A DNA stretch of 64,000 nucleotides, from NCBI GenBank assembly GCA_944470555.2, contig OX104127.1, forward strand, positions 28,411,661 through 28,475,660. The letters run 5' to 3'. The notes under the pieces were generated by a model that was given only the letters and a program-made list of their open reading frames with translations, was not told the DNA's origin and ran no database searches. Positions 48,401 to 52,739 of this stretch are shown in pieces (within the stretch, counting starts at the first letter, position 1; the number at the start of each line of letters is the position of its first letter). The stretch comes from Heterobilharzia americana. Taxonomy: Eukaryota; Platyhelminthes; Trematoda; Strigeidida; Schistosomatidae. The position numbers and the translations under genes are program-made.

Positions 48401-50556
48401 TTTATAAAAGCCAGCAGGGAAGACATGCGAAATCAGTCATCAACTCGATTCCTGAAGTAATTTTGTTCATCACTATGGAATTTAAAGGTGTTGCACCATC
48501 AGATATCTATAAGAATAGTTTTTTGTGATCATCTAAAACGATATGCTTCGGAGTCAAACTTTGTTTGACCTTTCCTGGCCATCACCTGTACTCTGTGCAT
48601 GCATAAGACAGTATTTCTTGACAGGTCACTTCCATGTGCAGTTGGCTGTTTCCTTCATTCTGTAGACCCAATGCTGCAGAATAGGCCAGATAGCCTTTCC
48701 ATGTAAAGAGGGGTTGATTCGTTGGCTTCTAAACACCTTATAATTTTAAGGTATTTTAGGATGTTTGAGAGTGTTCTTATGTTGCTAATATAACAGCTTT
48801 CTGGATCACTTAAATGTATTTTACCATCGAGGTAAATATTAGTCACACAATCTAAAGTTCTTATCATTTGTATTACACATGTGGTTGAACAGTAGAATGT
48901 CTTTAAGAAAATTGAGACCGTTTTCATGTTCAGAGTTGTTCGCTGACGCAGTTGGGAATATTTCATGCTGTCTAACCCTGCATGTCCTGCATTTTTGGAG
49001 CTGAAATTTATGATTCCGCTAAAGGATTGCCGTGAATTAGTTGGTCGCATTAATGACGTTACTTAATAAGTTCCATGAACCCAAATGGGCTGGTTGTTGA
49101 CAAAATTTCAGCTTGGATACAAAAGATTAGTTCAGCATTTAACAGTCTATGCCAACTTTGGTACCGGCAAGATATCCAACTATCTATTAAGGCACAAGTA
49201 TACCTATCTGCCGTCCATTCTGATCTGTTATACTGATGCGAGGTACGACCAGTGAAAGATGATGATATGAAGAGAATAAAAGTTTTAACCACAAGCATCC
49301 TCACCGCATTGCTCAGGTGTAATTTAGTAACTAGACGAAGAATATCTAGGTCCAGTCGAAAGTACTAGGCAGGGAAAGTGAGTCAGTCAGTGAAATCATA
49401 AACTCCCCGTAAGTGAATCAGCCTGCATATTTAATGTGAATGCAGAACCACTGCCTACTTCTACGTGGAGTGTTAACATATATAGAATTGGGTCAGAAGG
49501 TGTCTAATGTTGGCCAGTCGAAGACATGGTACCAGTAGATGAAGTCTCTGATTATTGGTCTAAACCACGTAGAGAGGCGTATATTTTTTGCTCGCGGTCA
49601 TCACGATAATTGGAATCAATGTTTGAAAACCTTTGGTGATATGGTTGAAGACTGGTCACAAGGGTGCAGATCTATTCACTCATATCTTGAAAATCTTAAA
49701 CATTTTCAAAAAGCTTTGTTTAGATTCTCTCTCCTCCCAGACACGTTTGCCAACTTCAATATAAACCTTTTTCTGTTCATTCATTCTTCTTATTGCTTAT
49801 GTCAAGTTTAACAGTTTGGACTGTGGTACTTTTGTGAAAGGTTCTACATTGGTTTTGTCTGTCTGACTAAGCAGTCCCTATTTCTAAAGATGATTCAATT
49901 CGTTGCATAACTAACTTCAATTTGGTGTTAACATACATAATTTGTCAGTTTTATGGTGCATTGCTTCGAGTAGTATGAATACTGGAATGCACAAAAGACT
50001 TAGAGTTTCAAAATTAATGACAACTTCAGACCTTTAGCCTTCTAAATTAGTATTTAAATGTATGGTAAATTATTGGTCATAGGATAAACGAAAACAAGCA
50101 TCTACTATTCACCTGTTGCTTTTGTTGTTCACAAGTCATCCGTAAGATGCCTACATAACATCTTATCACTACTTGTTTAACACATAAGCGTGTTAGGATG
50201 ACATCTGTGCCATAAAATGTGAATTATCTATCTACCGTTCCATTATTTAAGTAGCAGCTTAACTGATTTCCTTAAACCCAAAACTTAGAGTTAAACAGTT
50301 TCTTCAGTTGTATTATCCTTTGAATTTTTTTTCTCTTACATGCCAATTATCAATCGGAATGGGATTGAAGTTCTCATATGATCTTATACCGAATGACACA
50401 CAATGTGGTTTTGTTGAAGTTTCCGCTTGGCATGCAGTACACATCGGTGAAAATATACCCATCGGTCAAATTTATGTACAGCTGAAGTCGATTAATCCCG
50501 GTCATGCATATGCACATTGGTATACTTTGTGTTCAGATCCAGCGTGTTTAAGTTAG
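1705..50556 (+). CDS. PIK3C2: Class II phosphoinositide 3-kinase, C-terminal 670 residues (11 exons)
   Basis: Exons join as 1705-1830, 7738-7907, 11552-11783, 14319-14425, 15880-16215, 22143-22218, 24101-24349, 29737-29812, 39983-40242, 47889-48020 and 50308-50556. All introns are GT-AG and the phases agree. The product would phosphorylate phosphatidylinositol (and PI4P) at the 3 position at endosomal or plasma membranes. Fragment residues 1-236 are the kinase C-lobe: catalytic loop DRHND at 65-69, metal-binding DFS at 83-85, class II activation-loop signature KRDRVPF at 98-104. Residues about 325-450 are a PX domain and 520-655 a C2 domain, the class II tail. Odd points are DFS for the usual DFG, a 33-residue insert at 116-148, an Asn/Ser-rich linker at 237-323 and a poly-Ser tract at 462-469. 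The N-terminal half lies outside the window. The family assignment is secure; exact splice sites are inferred from sequence only. Confidence 0.93.
2040..2560. repeat. Tandem array of palindromic units (about four)
   Basis: Each unit of about 130 bases begins like GGCCTTTAAAGNCACCCTAGCAACGAT..AATGACCAATTAG and ends with the reverse complement CTAATTGGTTAT..AGTTGTTGCTAGGGTGGCC. Units lie near 2043-2171, 2164-2295, 2290-2385 (shortened) and 2405-2550. The same unit occurs once at 34385-34535. No coding potential is seen. The inverted ends suggest a foldback or MITE-like element that has multiplied locally. Family unknown. Confidence 0.65.
3225..3470 (+). mobile_element. 3' tail of an SR3/Perere-3-like RTE retrotransposon
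   Basis: The segment carries ATTGATCACAATGGCGCAG followed by ATGCATTTATTCCTTGATAT and then a T-rich tail with GCTGTGCCTGTAAGCG and GATTCCTTCTGTCAGTCAG. The same string, with a readable C-terminus (about NRSQWRRCIHSL in less damaged form), recurs at 30990-31260 and 49625-49870. It is a severely 5'-truncated copy. Confidence 0.5.
3770..5600 (+). mobile_element. Penelope-like retroelement, 5'-truncated, with inverted terminal piece
   Basis: Between about 4210 and 4550 the + strand encodes reverse transcriptase: [22 protein letters not shown] (motif B region) then YIDDSFIVL (motif C, catalytic YIDD-type). From 4555 to 4900 come the RT thumb and linker. At 4990-5310 lies a GIY-YIG-like segment: [20 protein letters not shown], then L.DSGHVIDL in another frame. 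RT plus GIY-YIG is the hallmark of Penelope-like elements. Frameshifts and stops break it into several frames, so it is dead. The flank 3845-4117 on the - strand repeats 5435-5570 of the + strand (both read TTGTTTGTCTAAATGTTTNC), giving an inverted terminal arrangement. Sub-family (for example Cercyon) not determined. Confidence 0.75.
5590..6980 (+). mobile_element. CR1/Jockey-group non-LTR retrotransposon fragment, degenerate
   Basis: Broken frames give an ordered reverse transcriptase. At 5676-5910 is [14 protein letters not shown] followed by [18 protein letters not shown] (fingers). Around 6030-6130 is [11 protein letters not shown] (motif A). At 6180-6300 is VP.G.VFS..LF then [12 protein letters not shown] (motif C, YADD). 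At 6420-6640 come the thumb pieces, and near 6830-6950 a C-terminal tail with DRHLKT. Several stops and frameshifts make it non-functional. The endonuclease part is absent, so it is 5'-truncated. Its lineage (SR1/Perere-like CR1 or Jockey) is inferred from motif style only. Confidence 0.7.
7325..7450 (-). repeat. Family B repeat remnant
   Basis: On the - strand it reads GGCTAACGCATTCG (box A-like), then CCCTGGCGAGTTCATGGGAG and TAGTCCCATTATCGTG. These correspond to the tRNA-like body and the start of the hammerhead-like region of the better copies at 25940 and 61200. The ribozyme boxes are not preserved. The open frame over this stretch on the + strand is incidental. Confidence 0.45.
7738..7907 (+). 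CDS. PIK3C2: PIK3C2 exon b: catalytic loop and DFG-equivalent
   Basis: The exon starts at phase 0 after CATGGAAG and ends in phase 2 before GTTAGT. It encodes [21 protein letters not shown], the PI3K catalytic loop with DRHND, then [18 protein letters not shown]. In the human class II enzymes the last part reads HIDFGKFLGHAQMF. The Gly of DFG is Ser here (codon TCC at 7864-7866). The split Arg codon joins exon c to restore KRDR, the class II activation-loop sequence. Confidence 0.95.
8005..8310 (-). repeat. Family A (Sm-alpha-like) tRNA-related repeat with near-intact hammerhead motif
   Basis: On the - strand the order is a unit start (GGCATCTGCGTAGGAGC), a tRNA-like body with box A (TGGCACAGTGATCTAGTGG) and box B (GGTCCCGAGTTCGAGTCCC), and a hammerhead-type ribozyme at 8076-8030. 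Box I reads ATGACGA, that is CTGACGA with C3 changed to A. Stem II GTCC/GGAC is perfect, GAAA is intact, stem I ATCTAG/CTGGAT pairs and the cleavage triplet is GTC. This matches the published Sm-alpha repeats of Schistosoma mansoni, which combine Pol III promoter boxes and a hammerhead. The single core change should abolish cleavage. Confidence 0.8.
8990..10140 (+). mobile_element. Second CR1/Jockey-group fragment, degenerate
   Basis: At 9102-9490 a 130-residue open stretch contains [15 protein letters not shown], equivalent to the F.KYADD motif C of the copy at 5590-6980. It continues with [19 protein letters not shown] and [11 protein letters not shown], the usual RT-to-thumb segment. Around 9770-9850 a thumb piece ([12 protein letters not shown]) follows in another frame. 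At 9955-10110 lies the tail ([11 protein letters not shown]). The YADD aspartates are changed (YTGD), so it is dead. It is related to but diverged from the first copy. Confidence 0.6.
10300..10425 (+). repeat. Family C tRNA-like SINE
   Basis: It has TTGGTAGAGCGTCAGG (box A-like) and CTCTGGTTTAAATCCTGC (box B-like), followed by TTACATTTCACCTTCAATCA and CATCCAGT. The same tail occurs at 23960-24000, 25510-25545 and about 11993-12020. A tRNA-like head and constant tail in dispersed copies fit a SINE. The 81-residue frame across it has no recognised protein similarity. Confidence 0.5.
11552..11783 (+). CDS. PIK3C2: PIK3C2 exon c: activation loop end and C-lobe helices
   Basis: The exon begins at phase 2 after TTCTGCAG and ends at phase 0 before GTAAGT. 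It encodes [16 protein letters not shown], matching the class II DRAPFV(L/F)TSDM segment. Residues 116-148 of the fragment follow as a Ser/Thr/Gly-rich insert that human class II enzymes lack, replaced there by a few residues. Then comes [20 protein letters not shown], the conserved F.DLCCQAYNL helix. Confidence 0.93.
11784..14318 (+). other. PIK3C2 intron 3 (2.5 kb)
   Basis: A family C tail lies near 11993-12040. A degenerate RTE occupies 12780-14270 on the opposite strand. The remaining 12040-12780 holds nothing recognised apart from loose tRNA-repeat-like words. Confidence 0.6.
12780..14270 (-). mobile_element. SR3/Perere-3-like RTE retrotransposon, degenerate, 5'-truncated
   Basis: Reading the - strand with frameshifts gives ordered RTE reverse transcriptase pieces. 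They are [22 protein letters not shown] then [19 protein letters not shown] (motif A, near 13900-13840), [18 protein letters not shown] (motif C and following, near 13570-13500), FGMRFSPL.C, and a C-terminal stretch with [20 protein letters not shown] (near 13310-13250) and SVDDPD. Further down, near 12900-12870, it reads [18 protein letters not shown]. This order matches the family seen at 30380-31260. Many stops make it dead. The left end near 12780 and right end near 14270 are approximate. Confidence 0.7.
14319..14425 (+). CDS. PIK3C2: PIK3C2 exon d: kinase C-lobe helix
   Basis: It encodes [20 protein letters not shown] then [16 protein letters not shown]. This aligns with the human G(L/I)PEL..(I/L)(Q/E)DLKYV.DAL.P..T..EA...FTR region. 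The acceptor is CACACAG, with AG repeated two bases later; the first AG keeps the frame. The exon ends in phase 2 before GTAAGC. Confidence 0.92.
14426..15879 (+). other. PIK3C2 intron 4 (1.45 kb)
   Basis: This is AT-rich sequence with a pyrimidine tract and CATAG acceptor before 15880. I see no coding sequence and no repeat that I recognise here. Confidence 0.6.
15880..16215 (+). CDS. PIK3C2: PIK3C2 exon e: end of kinase domain and long Asn/Ser-rich linker
   Basis: The exon starts with [20 protein letters not shown] then AQVK, the conserved last helix of the kinase domain (human L.ESSLGS.ATKFNFFIHNLAQ). From fragment residue 237 to 323 it runs into a low-complexity linker rich in Asn, Ser, Thr and Gly ([18 protein letters not shown]) before the PX domain. 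Human class II enzymes have only a short connection here. It enters and leaves in phase 2 with donor GTAAGT. Confidence 0.92.
16600..16870 (-). repeat. Family A (Sm-alpha-like) repeat, degenerate, with start of a next unit
   Basis: On the - strand a tRNA-like body (near 16870-16790) is followed by a hammerhead-like segment at 16755-16717. It has box CTGAAGA and a stem II of the GTCC type. The second box is GAAG where GAAA is required, and the cleavage region has drifted. After it the sequence continues into another unit start (near 16675-16640, AGGAGC type). Unit start after ribozyme indicates a tandem or dimeric ancestor. Confidence 0.6.
18350..18680 (+). repeat. Family A (Sm-alpha-like) repeat, more than one tandem unit
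   Basis: A unit start (ATCGAGACATTCGCATAGGA) at 18357 is followed by a tRNA-like body, then a hammerhead-like segment at 18530-18570 (CTGACAA in place of CTGANGA, GTCC stem, GAAA retained, cleavage triplet lost). At 18609 a second unit start (GGCATCCGCATAGGA) follows, about 250 bases after the first. The adjacent CTCTGTTGATC-like words recur in both. It is a head-to-tail partial dimer with an inactive ribozyme. Confidence 0.65.
19900..20580 (+). mobile_element. SR3/Perere-3-like RTE 3' end, degenerate
   Basis: The copy begins with GGTTATTTGTTGGCAAAATC and GACTCGGGTATGAAAAACC, parallel to 30445-30490 (GGTTGCTGACAAAATCCCAG, CTCGGATACAGAAAGCC). It continues with ACCATGTGAGAAATC, CTTCACCGACTGACGTGCC and GGTGATATGTTTGAAGATCA in the same order as the copy at 30380-31060. 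The protein is broken throughout. Confidence 0.6.
20885..21025 (+). repeat. Family A (Sm-alpha-like) junction fragment
   Basis: It holds the 3' end of a hammerhead-like segment (CATGATTCCACTGTTAGCC), a gap, and the next unit start (AATATCGAGGCTTTCGCGTA, then AGAGCCC). The catalytic boxes are missing. It is short and old. Confidence 0.45.
22143..22218 (+). CDS. PIK3C2: PIK3C2 exon f: start of PX domain
   Basis: It encodes [20 protein letters not shown] then DDKHS. This fits the first strand of the class II PX domain (human DGRI..V.V......). It is entered at phase 2 after TATTACAG and left at phase 0 before GTACGT. It is only 76 bases long. Confidence 0.82.
22640..23420 (+). mobile_element. 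Degenerate RTE-type retrotransposon 3' end
   Basis: The + strand carries an order typical of the RTE C-terminal region. It has AGCAGCGTAGGTCAATTTGA (shuffled A.VNL), GTGACGTCAACCTTGC with GGTCGAGTAACG ([13 protein letters not shown]), [11 protein letters not shown] near 22935-22970, a HQLRWLGHV-like degenerate stretch near 23110-23150, and GTGTGACGTGGCGCCGTGGG (MTWRRG-like). It ends with CAGTATCAGAAAGTGCTTC. Many stops are present. The exact family was not decided; it differs from the SR3-like copies. Confidence 0.5.
23890..24010 (+). repeat. Family C tRNA-like SINE
   Basis: It has CCACTGGGTTCGAATCCAGC, which contains a perfect Pol III box B (GGTTCGAATCC). The constant tail TTTTCATTTCACCTTCAATC follows, then ATCACCCACTGTCAA. 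The preceding GGGTCTCGAACCAACGACC is a second, inverted box B-like string. Confidence 0.6.
24101..24349 (+). CDS. PIK3C2: PIK3C2 exon g: PX domain core
   Basis: It has 83 codons, phase 0 both ends, acceptor TTCCATAG and donor GTAAGA. It encodes [20 protein letters not shown] then [26 protein letters not shown] corresponds to the phosphoinositide-contacting FRTFDEF of human class II PX domains. The proline-rich loop (human FPLWKLPGFP) is not recognisable; the sequence there is [15 protein letters not shown]. The end [12 protein letters not shown] leads to the last PX helix in exon h. Confidence 0.9.
25400..25560 (+). repeat. Family C tRNA-like SINE, diverged
   Basis: The tail ATTTTCATCTCACCTTCAAT with CAGACACACTGACAACT is preceded by GGAGCCGTGGTCCAG, as in the copy at 23890-24010. 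The box A and box B regions have drifted. Confidence 0.45.
25940..26155 (+). repeat. Family B tRNA-like/hammerhead repeat
   Basis: It has box A-like CCCAGTGGCTCAATGGCTAC and box B-like GTAGGTCCTGGTATCAGTC. The hammerhead-like segment follows: GCTCTG, box CTGAAGA, GTCC stem, then CAAA where GAAA is required, and GTGTC before TAGTGCTC. It closes with GATGTCAGTCCATGATCAAT then ACCAAC. The GAAA box change makes it inactive. The 116-residue frame that ends inside it has no recognised product. Confidence 0.6.
27780..29085 (+). mobile_element. Penelope-like retroelement with 5' part inverted
   Basis: The - strand 28052-27792 encodes [20 protein letters not shown] then [18 protein letters not shown], the RT motif A half (Penelope-type FDVTSLFTN). 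The + strand from 28090 encodes [13 protein letters not shown] (motif B) and [15 protein letters not shown] (motif C, FYDN for the usual YVDD) near 28215-28260, then QLNFLDLCM. From 28840 to 29060 comes the GIY-YIG half: [11 protein letters not shown], then [17 protein letters not shown] in another frame. Stops, the inversion and the D to N change make it dead. The coding order is continuous across the inversion, so the two halves come from one element. Confidence 0.7.
29737..29812 (+). CDS. PIK3C2: PIK3C2 exon h: last PX helix
   Basis: It encodes [20 protein letters not shown] then DMSLQ. It matches the human (D/E)LVCTFFHPLLRDE end of the PX domain. The acceptor is CTCATTTCAG and the donor GTTAGT; it is entered at phase 0 and left at phase 1. 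Confidence 0.9.
30380..31260 (+). mobile_element. SR3/Perere-3-like RTE 3' end, degenerate
   Basis: Split frames give the RTE C-terminal domain in order. They are [20 protein letters not shown] then [14 protein letters not shown] (30430-30545), a damaged VLLYG-like segment near 30570-30600, [20 protein letters not shown] then [14 protein letters not shown] (30755-30870), TACACTGCCTGGTTGGG (GCRLPGW-like) and ATGGCTGAAAATCGATCGCA, ATGGTGCAGATGC ([11 protein letters not shown]). A tail follows with TTTTGTTTGTCTGTCTGACGG. Only the 3' third is present. Confidence 0.75.
32327..32373. repeat. (TA)n microsatellite
   Basis: About 23 uninterrupted TA dinucleotides. An open frame over it gives an alternating Ile-Tyr run, which is an artefact of the repeat. 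Confidence 0.95.
32662..34106 (-). mobile_element. RTE retrotransposon remnant A, 5'-truncated and degenerate
   Basis: The copy is collinear with the 3' half of the intact element at 56041-59257. At the left it has a TTATTATTATT tail and CTTTGGGTTCTTAGTGGAAC (intact: CCTTGGGTTCCGAGTGGAAC). Further right come the C-terminal, thumb, FADD and motif A regions. The last matching part is CAGGATGATGCGGCCTCATA near 34045 and ATTTCACGCCAGTTCGC at 34087-34104. The remnant fragment near 32700-32820 still reads [14 protein letters not shown]. Stops and indels are frequent. It shares variants with remnant B that the intact element lacks. Confidence 0.85.
34385..34535. repeat. Single palindromic unit of the 2040-2560 type
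   Basis: It reads GGGCGACTTTAAAAACCACT then TTAGCAACGATTGAACTAAC at the left and TTGATTGGTTATTCCAGTTG then TTGCTAGGGTGGCCTTTAAAG at the right. The two ends are near reverse complements. The unit is solitary here and in tandem at 2040-2560. Confidence 0.6.
35515..35700 (+). repeat. Family A (Sm-alpha-like) repeat with partial hammerhead motif
   Basis: It has a tRNA-like body with box A (TGGCTCTGTGATCCAGTGG) and a worn box B (TACGAGGTGCGAGTCTCAG). The hammerhead-like segment follows: stem I ATCCAG at 35621-35626, box CTGACGA at 35627-35633 intact, and the 3' arm CCTGGA near 35659. Stem II and GAAA are lost (GACCAATAAG). Inactive. Confidence 0.7.
36064..36246 (-). other. Protein-like fragment related to 54585-54729
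   Basis: A 60-codon open frame with [20 protein letters not shown] then HHFVHDLR. Its pattern F-K-(F/Y)-x-K-x-x-N-C-T-K followed by an HxxR-type tail resembles the - strand exon-like piece at 54585-54729. I do not recognise the family. It may be part of a repeat or an unknown gene family. Confidence 0.3.
36408..36464. repeat. (ACT)19 microsatellite
   Basis: Nineteen perfect ACT trinucleotides in intron 8. Confidence 0.95.
37065..37490. repeat. Family B foldback repeat, full length, hammerhead signatures on both strands
   Basis: The left edge (GTTGGTATTCATCATAGATT, GACATCAG) is the inverse of the right edge (ATGTCAATCCATGGTGAATA, TCAACC). Between the arms lies a tRNA-like part with GTGGCCCAGTGGTAACGTGC (box A) and GAAGGTCCTAAATTCGATCTTC (box B). 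The left arm carries a - strand hammerhead-like segment with CTGAGGA (37168-37162), GTCC and GAAA (37146-37143). The right arm has a + strand segment with GGACGAAAC and CTGTCTAGTGC but a damaged first box. Neither has all core positions. Length about 425 bases. Confidence 0.65.
38165..38350 (+). repeat. Family D tRNA-like element with perfect box B
   Basis: It has CCCGAATAGCTCTGTGGTTA, box A-like TAGCTCTGTGGTTACG, and GGGTTCGAACCTACG with a perfect Pol III box B (GGTTCGAACC). The following sequence is not like families A to C. Cloverleaf pairing was not established, so I call it a tRNA-derived repeat and not a tRNA gene. An 84-residue frame on the opposite strand is incidental. Confidence 0.5.
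39983..40242 (+). CDS. PIK3C2: PIK3C2 exon i: PX-C2 linker with poly-Ser, start of C2
   Basis: It is entered at phase 1 after AATATTTTAG and left at phase 0 before GTAAGC. It starts GINPS, then eight Ser codons at 39994-40017 (seven TCA and one TCC), then a Ser/Pro-rich linker. From fragment residue 520 the sequence [20 protein letters not shown] then HARCL matches the first strands of the class II C2 domain (human GAVKLSI.Y..G.L.IMV.H.KDL). The (TCA)n tract is a coding microsatellite. Confidence 0.9.
39994..40017 (+). repeat. Coding (TCA)n microsatellite, poly-Ser
   Basis: Seven TCA and one TCC codon inside PIK3C2 exon i, giving Ser residues 462-469 of the fragment. It lies in the linker between PX and C2 where length changes would be tolerated. 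Confidence 0.9.
44180..45230 (+). repeat. Two-copy direct duplication, diverged (period about 490)
   Basis: The words GCATGTGAAATGTTCCAAAT near 44182 and TGTATGTGAAATGTTCTAAA near 44674 begin two parallel blocks. Both continue through TAGATCTTTTC-like strings, GAATATATTTG and TTTGTGTCACAGG or TTTATGTCACAGG. A further shared part is CTCACTGGAAACTAGAAAAC (44550) versus CTGGGATTTAAAAAACAAATGG (45106). The function is unknown. Confidence 0.55.
45390..46805 (-). mobile_element. RTE retrotransposon remnant B, 5'-truncated and degenerate
   Basis: It is collinear with the 3' half of the intact element at 56041-59257 and close to remnant A. The left end has TTATTATTTTTTTCCCTTGG, then TTCTTAGTGGAACATAGC. 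Protein traces on the - strand include KTNKLTEEA (46200-46175), [19 protein letters not shown] (46135-46080) and [20 protein letters not shown] (46500-46440). The match ends near CATGATTCCTCGGCAGC at 46788-46804. Stops and indels show it is dead. Confidence 0.85.
47889..48020 (+). CDS. PIK3C2: PIK3C2 exon j: C2 domain core
   Basis: It has 44 codons, phase 0 both ends, acceptor TCACGTAG and donor GTATGT. It encodes [20 protein letters not shown], a basic run RRRKTTKRK, and [11 protein letters not shown]. Human class II C2 reads D.NPYVKTYLLPD..KTSKRKT...RKT.NPTFNEM. The acidic loop residues around (A)DP.PYV are reduced here. Confidence 0.92.
48021..50307 (+). other. PIK3C2 intron 10 (2.3 kb)
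   Basis: It holds a degenerate SR3-like RTE 3' end at 49060-49870. A 131-residue open frame on the - strand at 48655-49050 has no recognised domain. The remaining sequence shows nothing. Confidence 0.6.
49060..49870 (+). mobile_element. SR3/Perere-3-like RTE 3' end, degenerate
   Basis: It begins AACCCAAATGGGCTGGTTG then TTGACAAAATTTCAGCTTGG, parallel to 30432-30475. It continues with CAAGATATCCAACTATCTAT, AGAACCACTGCCTACTTCTA and GGTGATATGGTTGAAGACTG, and ends with a TTTTGTCTGTCTGAC tail. All frames are broken. Confidence 0.65.
50308..50556 (+). CDS. PIK3C2: PIK3C2 exon k: last exon, end of C2 domain and stop
   Basis: It is entered at phase 0 after TTTCTTCAG and reads to the stop TAG at 50554-50556. 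It encodes [18 protein letters not shown]..., then [20 protein letters not shown] then [18 protein letters not shown]. This matches the human end of the C2 domain (LQLSVLSAE.....NFFLGGV.L.L.......WYQL). After WYTL only eight residues follow. Confidence 0.93.
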   Translation: MYYPLNFFSLTCQLSIGMGLKFSYDLIPNDTQCGFVEVSAWHAVHIGENIPIGQIYVQLKSINPGHAYAHWYTLCSDPACLS

Positions 50557-50659
50557 TTCAATAGAAATATGTACAACAAATCAATGATTCACTGTTGTTT
50601 TAATTTCTATACCTTCAATAGCCATTTTCTTTTATCTCTCTTGAGAATTTCATTGTCTG

Positions 50660-50670
50660 AATAAAATAAA
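50660..50670 (+). promoter_or_regulatory. PIK3C2 poly(A) signals
   Basis: Two overlapping AATAAA hexamers (AATAAAATAAA) lie about 105 bases after the stop. They imply a very short 3' UTR ending near 50690. Confidence 0.65.
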
Positions 50671-50764
50671 CTTGATTTCAAGTATTTAAATTATTACTTT
50701 CCTCTTAATCATCTAATATTTTATAAAAAGATTTATTTAGCAATTATTTCAATCAACAGAAATA

Positions 50765-50914
50765 TGTTTAAATTAAAAGCTTTTATTTATACATGGATCC
50801 ACTCATTACCTTGCTTGTTGGAGCCACAGAATTCTGACGAAGTCAAGAAAGTGTGCTCAGTTCCTTCAACAAATCTGCTTTCCACTTCCTAAATCCCTTC
50901 TCCAAGCATACAAT
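50765..50914 (-). CDS. Probable last exon of a convergent unknown gene
   Basis: On the - strand a strong acceptor (CTGATATTTTTTCAG) precedes 50914. From there 23 codons run to a stop TGA at 50845-50843: IVCLEKGFRKWKADLLKELS then TLS. The composition is strongly protein-like (Lys/Glu/Leu amphipathic helix). A - strand AATAAA lies at 50787-50782, so this entry includes a short 3' UTR to about 50765. It would be tail-to-tail with PIK3C2, with the two 3' ends about 75-100 bases apart. I do not recognise the family, and other exons of the gene are not certain. Confidence 0.45.
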
Positions 50915-50936
50915 CTGAAAAAATATCAGTAGAACT

Positions 50937-50963
50937 TATATATATATATATATATATATATAT
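50937..50963. repeat. (TA)n microsatellite
   Basis: About 13 TA dinucleotides just beyond the convergent exon. Confidence 0.9.
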
Positions 50964-50999
50964 CTGCATTTGTATCCTATACACTTTGGTACCTATAAC

Positions 51000-51715
51000 T
51001 TTCTTTGAAGGATTTTGTCTCATATTTTACCTATGTGGTTTACTGCACTCAAGTATCAGAATAATACTACTACATATGCATGAATTATAGCGACAGCAAT
51101 ACTGATACCAGGTTAAACAGTATCGGAATTGTATACAACTTTCAAGCCATTAGTAAAAACTTGATTCTTTTTCTGCTCATTGTTTTTTTTTTTAATGCTT
51201 CCGATATTTTCTATCTATTTTCATGGGTGTACGCTTATCTCTTCGTGTGGTTGTGATAGACAATGTCTTTCCTGTATATATCTATAAACTTTTTTCACTC
51301 AATCTTCAATTCGATGCAATCAACTATTCATTTGCACATTGATGTTAACAATATGTTTTGTATGCGTAAATATTTTGTAATGTTCTTGAAATTGATAACA
51401 GCATATAATTAATTTGAACTGTTTTGTTGTTTTGTATTCATGACTTTTGGTATGTGGTTGAGAGGGTGTAATGGATTTAGCGACTGTTGTTCATTGTAAC
51501 AGTCCTATGAATACATTTTCATTTTTGATTGAGCTTTTTTCATTTGTATTGAGCTTCTATTTTCAATTCATTAAAGTTGGTATAAAACCTATGTCAAGAA
51601 ATTAAACGTTCTATTATAATTTGACAAACTCCAGCAACATACTGCTCTATCCATCAGTAAGTGGTGGTACTTTACTAACAGACTGATGGTTTGTCATTTT
51701 GTCTTAAGTATTAAA
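51000..51715. other. AT-rich stretch without recognised content
   Basis: Apart from T-rich runs I see nothing here. If the convergent gene is real, this is its last intron. Confidence 0.4.
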
Positions 51716-51719
51716 CATT

Positions 51720-52230
51720 TTCATCTTACTGCTGAGGTGTCGCATGCTAGGACGAAACAGCTGTCCAGTGCTCCCAGATTTTCAGTGGTTCCCCAACTGA
51801 TGTTAGTCCGTGATGACTATTACCTTTAAATTAAAAATCCCTATTTATCTCAAACTACATTACTGTATAGTGCTCATTGGTGACGTGCTTCCAAACGGAT
51901 ATCCCAAAGGTCTAATGAAAAATCGTGACCTGTGGTGTCAACCGGTTGGAAGGGAAGCGGATGCCAACTGAAGACCTTGGGTTATGGTCGGTCTATATCG
52001 TGAAACGACAGAAGTTGAAAATTGTGAACCACTGATCTGCGACCCAGTAGCTGAATGGTTAACACGTTTGCCGTCAAACCTAAAGGTTCTCAGTTTAATC
52101 CCCTGCCAGGTCGTGGGTACTTTCAGCTGGAGAGTTCCATACTAGGACGAAACGGCTGTTGAATGCTATCGGACTTTCATTGGTTCTGCAACTGATATCA
52201 GTTCGTGATGAATACTACCTCAAATGAAAA
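51720..52230 (+). repeat. Family B repeat, right arms duplicated
   Basis: A first right arm lies at 51725-51830 (CTGAGGT, then GGACGAAACAGCTGTCCAGT, CTCCCAG, ending GATGTTAGTCCGTGATGA). It is followed by the usual spacer and a second tRNA-like part with CCCAGTAGCTGAATGGTTAA and a second right arm to 52225. The first hammerhead box has A9 changed to T. The second has CTGGAGA for CTGANGA. GAAA is intact in both. Neither should cleave. Confidence 0.6.
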
Positions 52231-52509
52231 AGTTTTTCACGACACAAGCATTTTAAAATGATTCTTCATCCTCACATAGATTTCAGTAGAACAAATACGT
52301 CGAAAACGATGAGAGAAAGACTTGTACACAGGCCTTTAATTATCTGTGTTGTTGTATCTATTGCGAATGCGTTACAGATGTGCATTGTCAGTCATTCTTG
52401 TGGAGGTTGATTACTTCACAAATACTTATATTCTCACCTATTTCGCTATGTGTACTCTCCTTAAAATAAGTTCGTTAGGTTGAAAAAGGATTAGAAGATG
52501 GTATTCATC

Positions 52510-52580
52510 AAAAGCTAATATCAGTTGAATAAACATTGGAAACCTGGGAGGAGAGCTGTTTCGTTTCAGTGTCATACATT
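52510..52580 (-). repeat. Family B left-arm fragment
   Basis: AGCTAATATCAGTTGAATAA then ACATTGGAAACCTGGGAGGA equals the left edge of the copies at 37065 and 55685. It is only a fragment. Confidence 0.5.
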
Positions 52581-52739
52581 TAGGCTACTCATGTTAGGTA
52601 TTGAATCGATGAACAAAGATTCAATGACCAGTCTCTCTCTTCACTTAAATACGTCAACCTTCAGGACTGTAACTGTGCCCCATCTTATTGTGTATTTTTG
52701 TTATCGCATAGGTAACAGTGATTGAATTCTCCTCTAAAC

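Noticed and set aside
48655..49050. 131-residue - strand open frame
   Set aside because: No recognised motif and it abuts an RTE remnant. I could not support a product.
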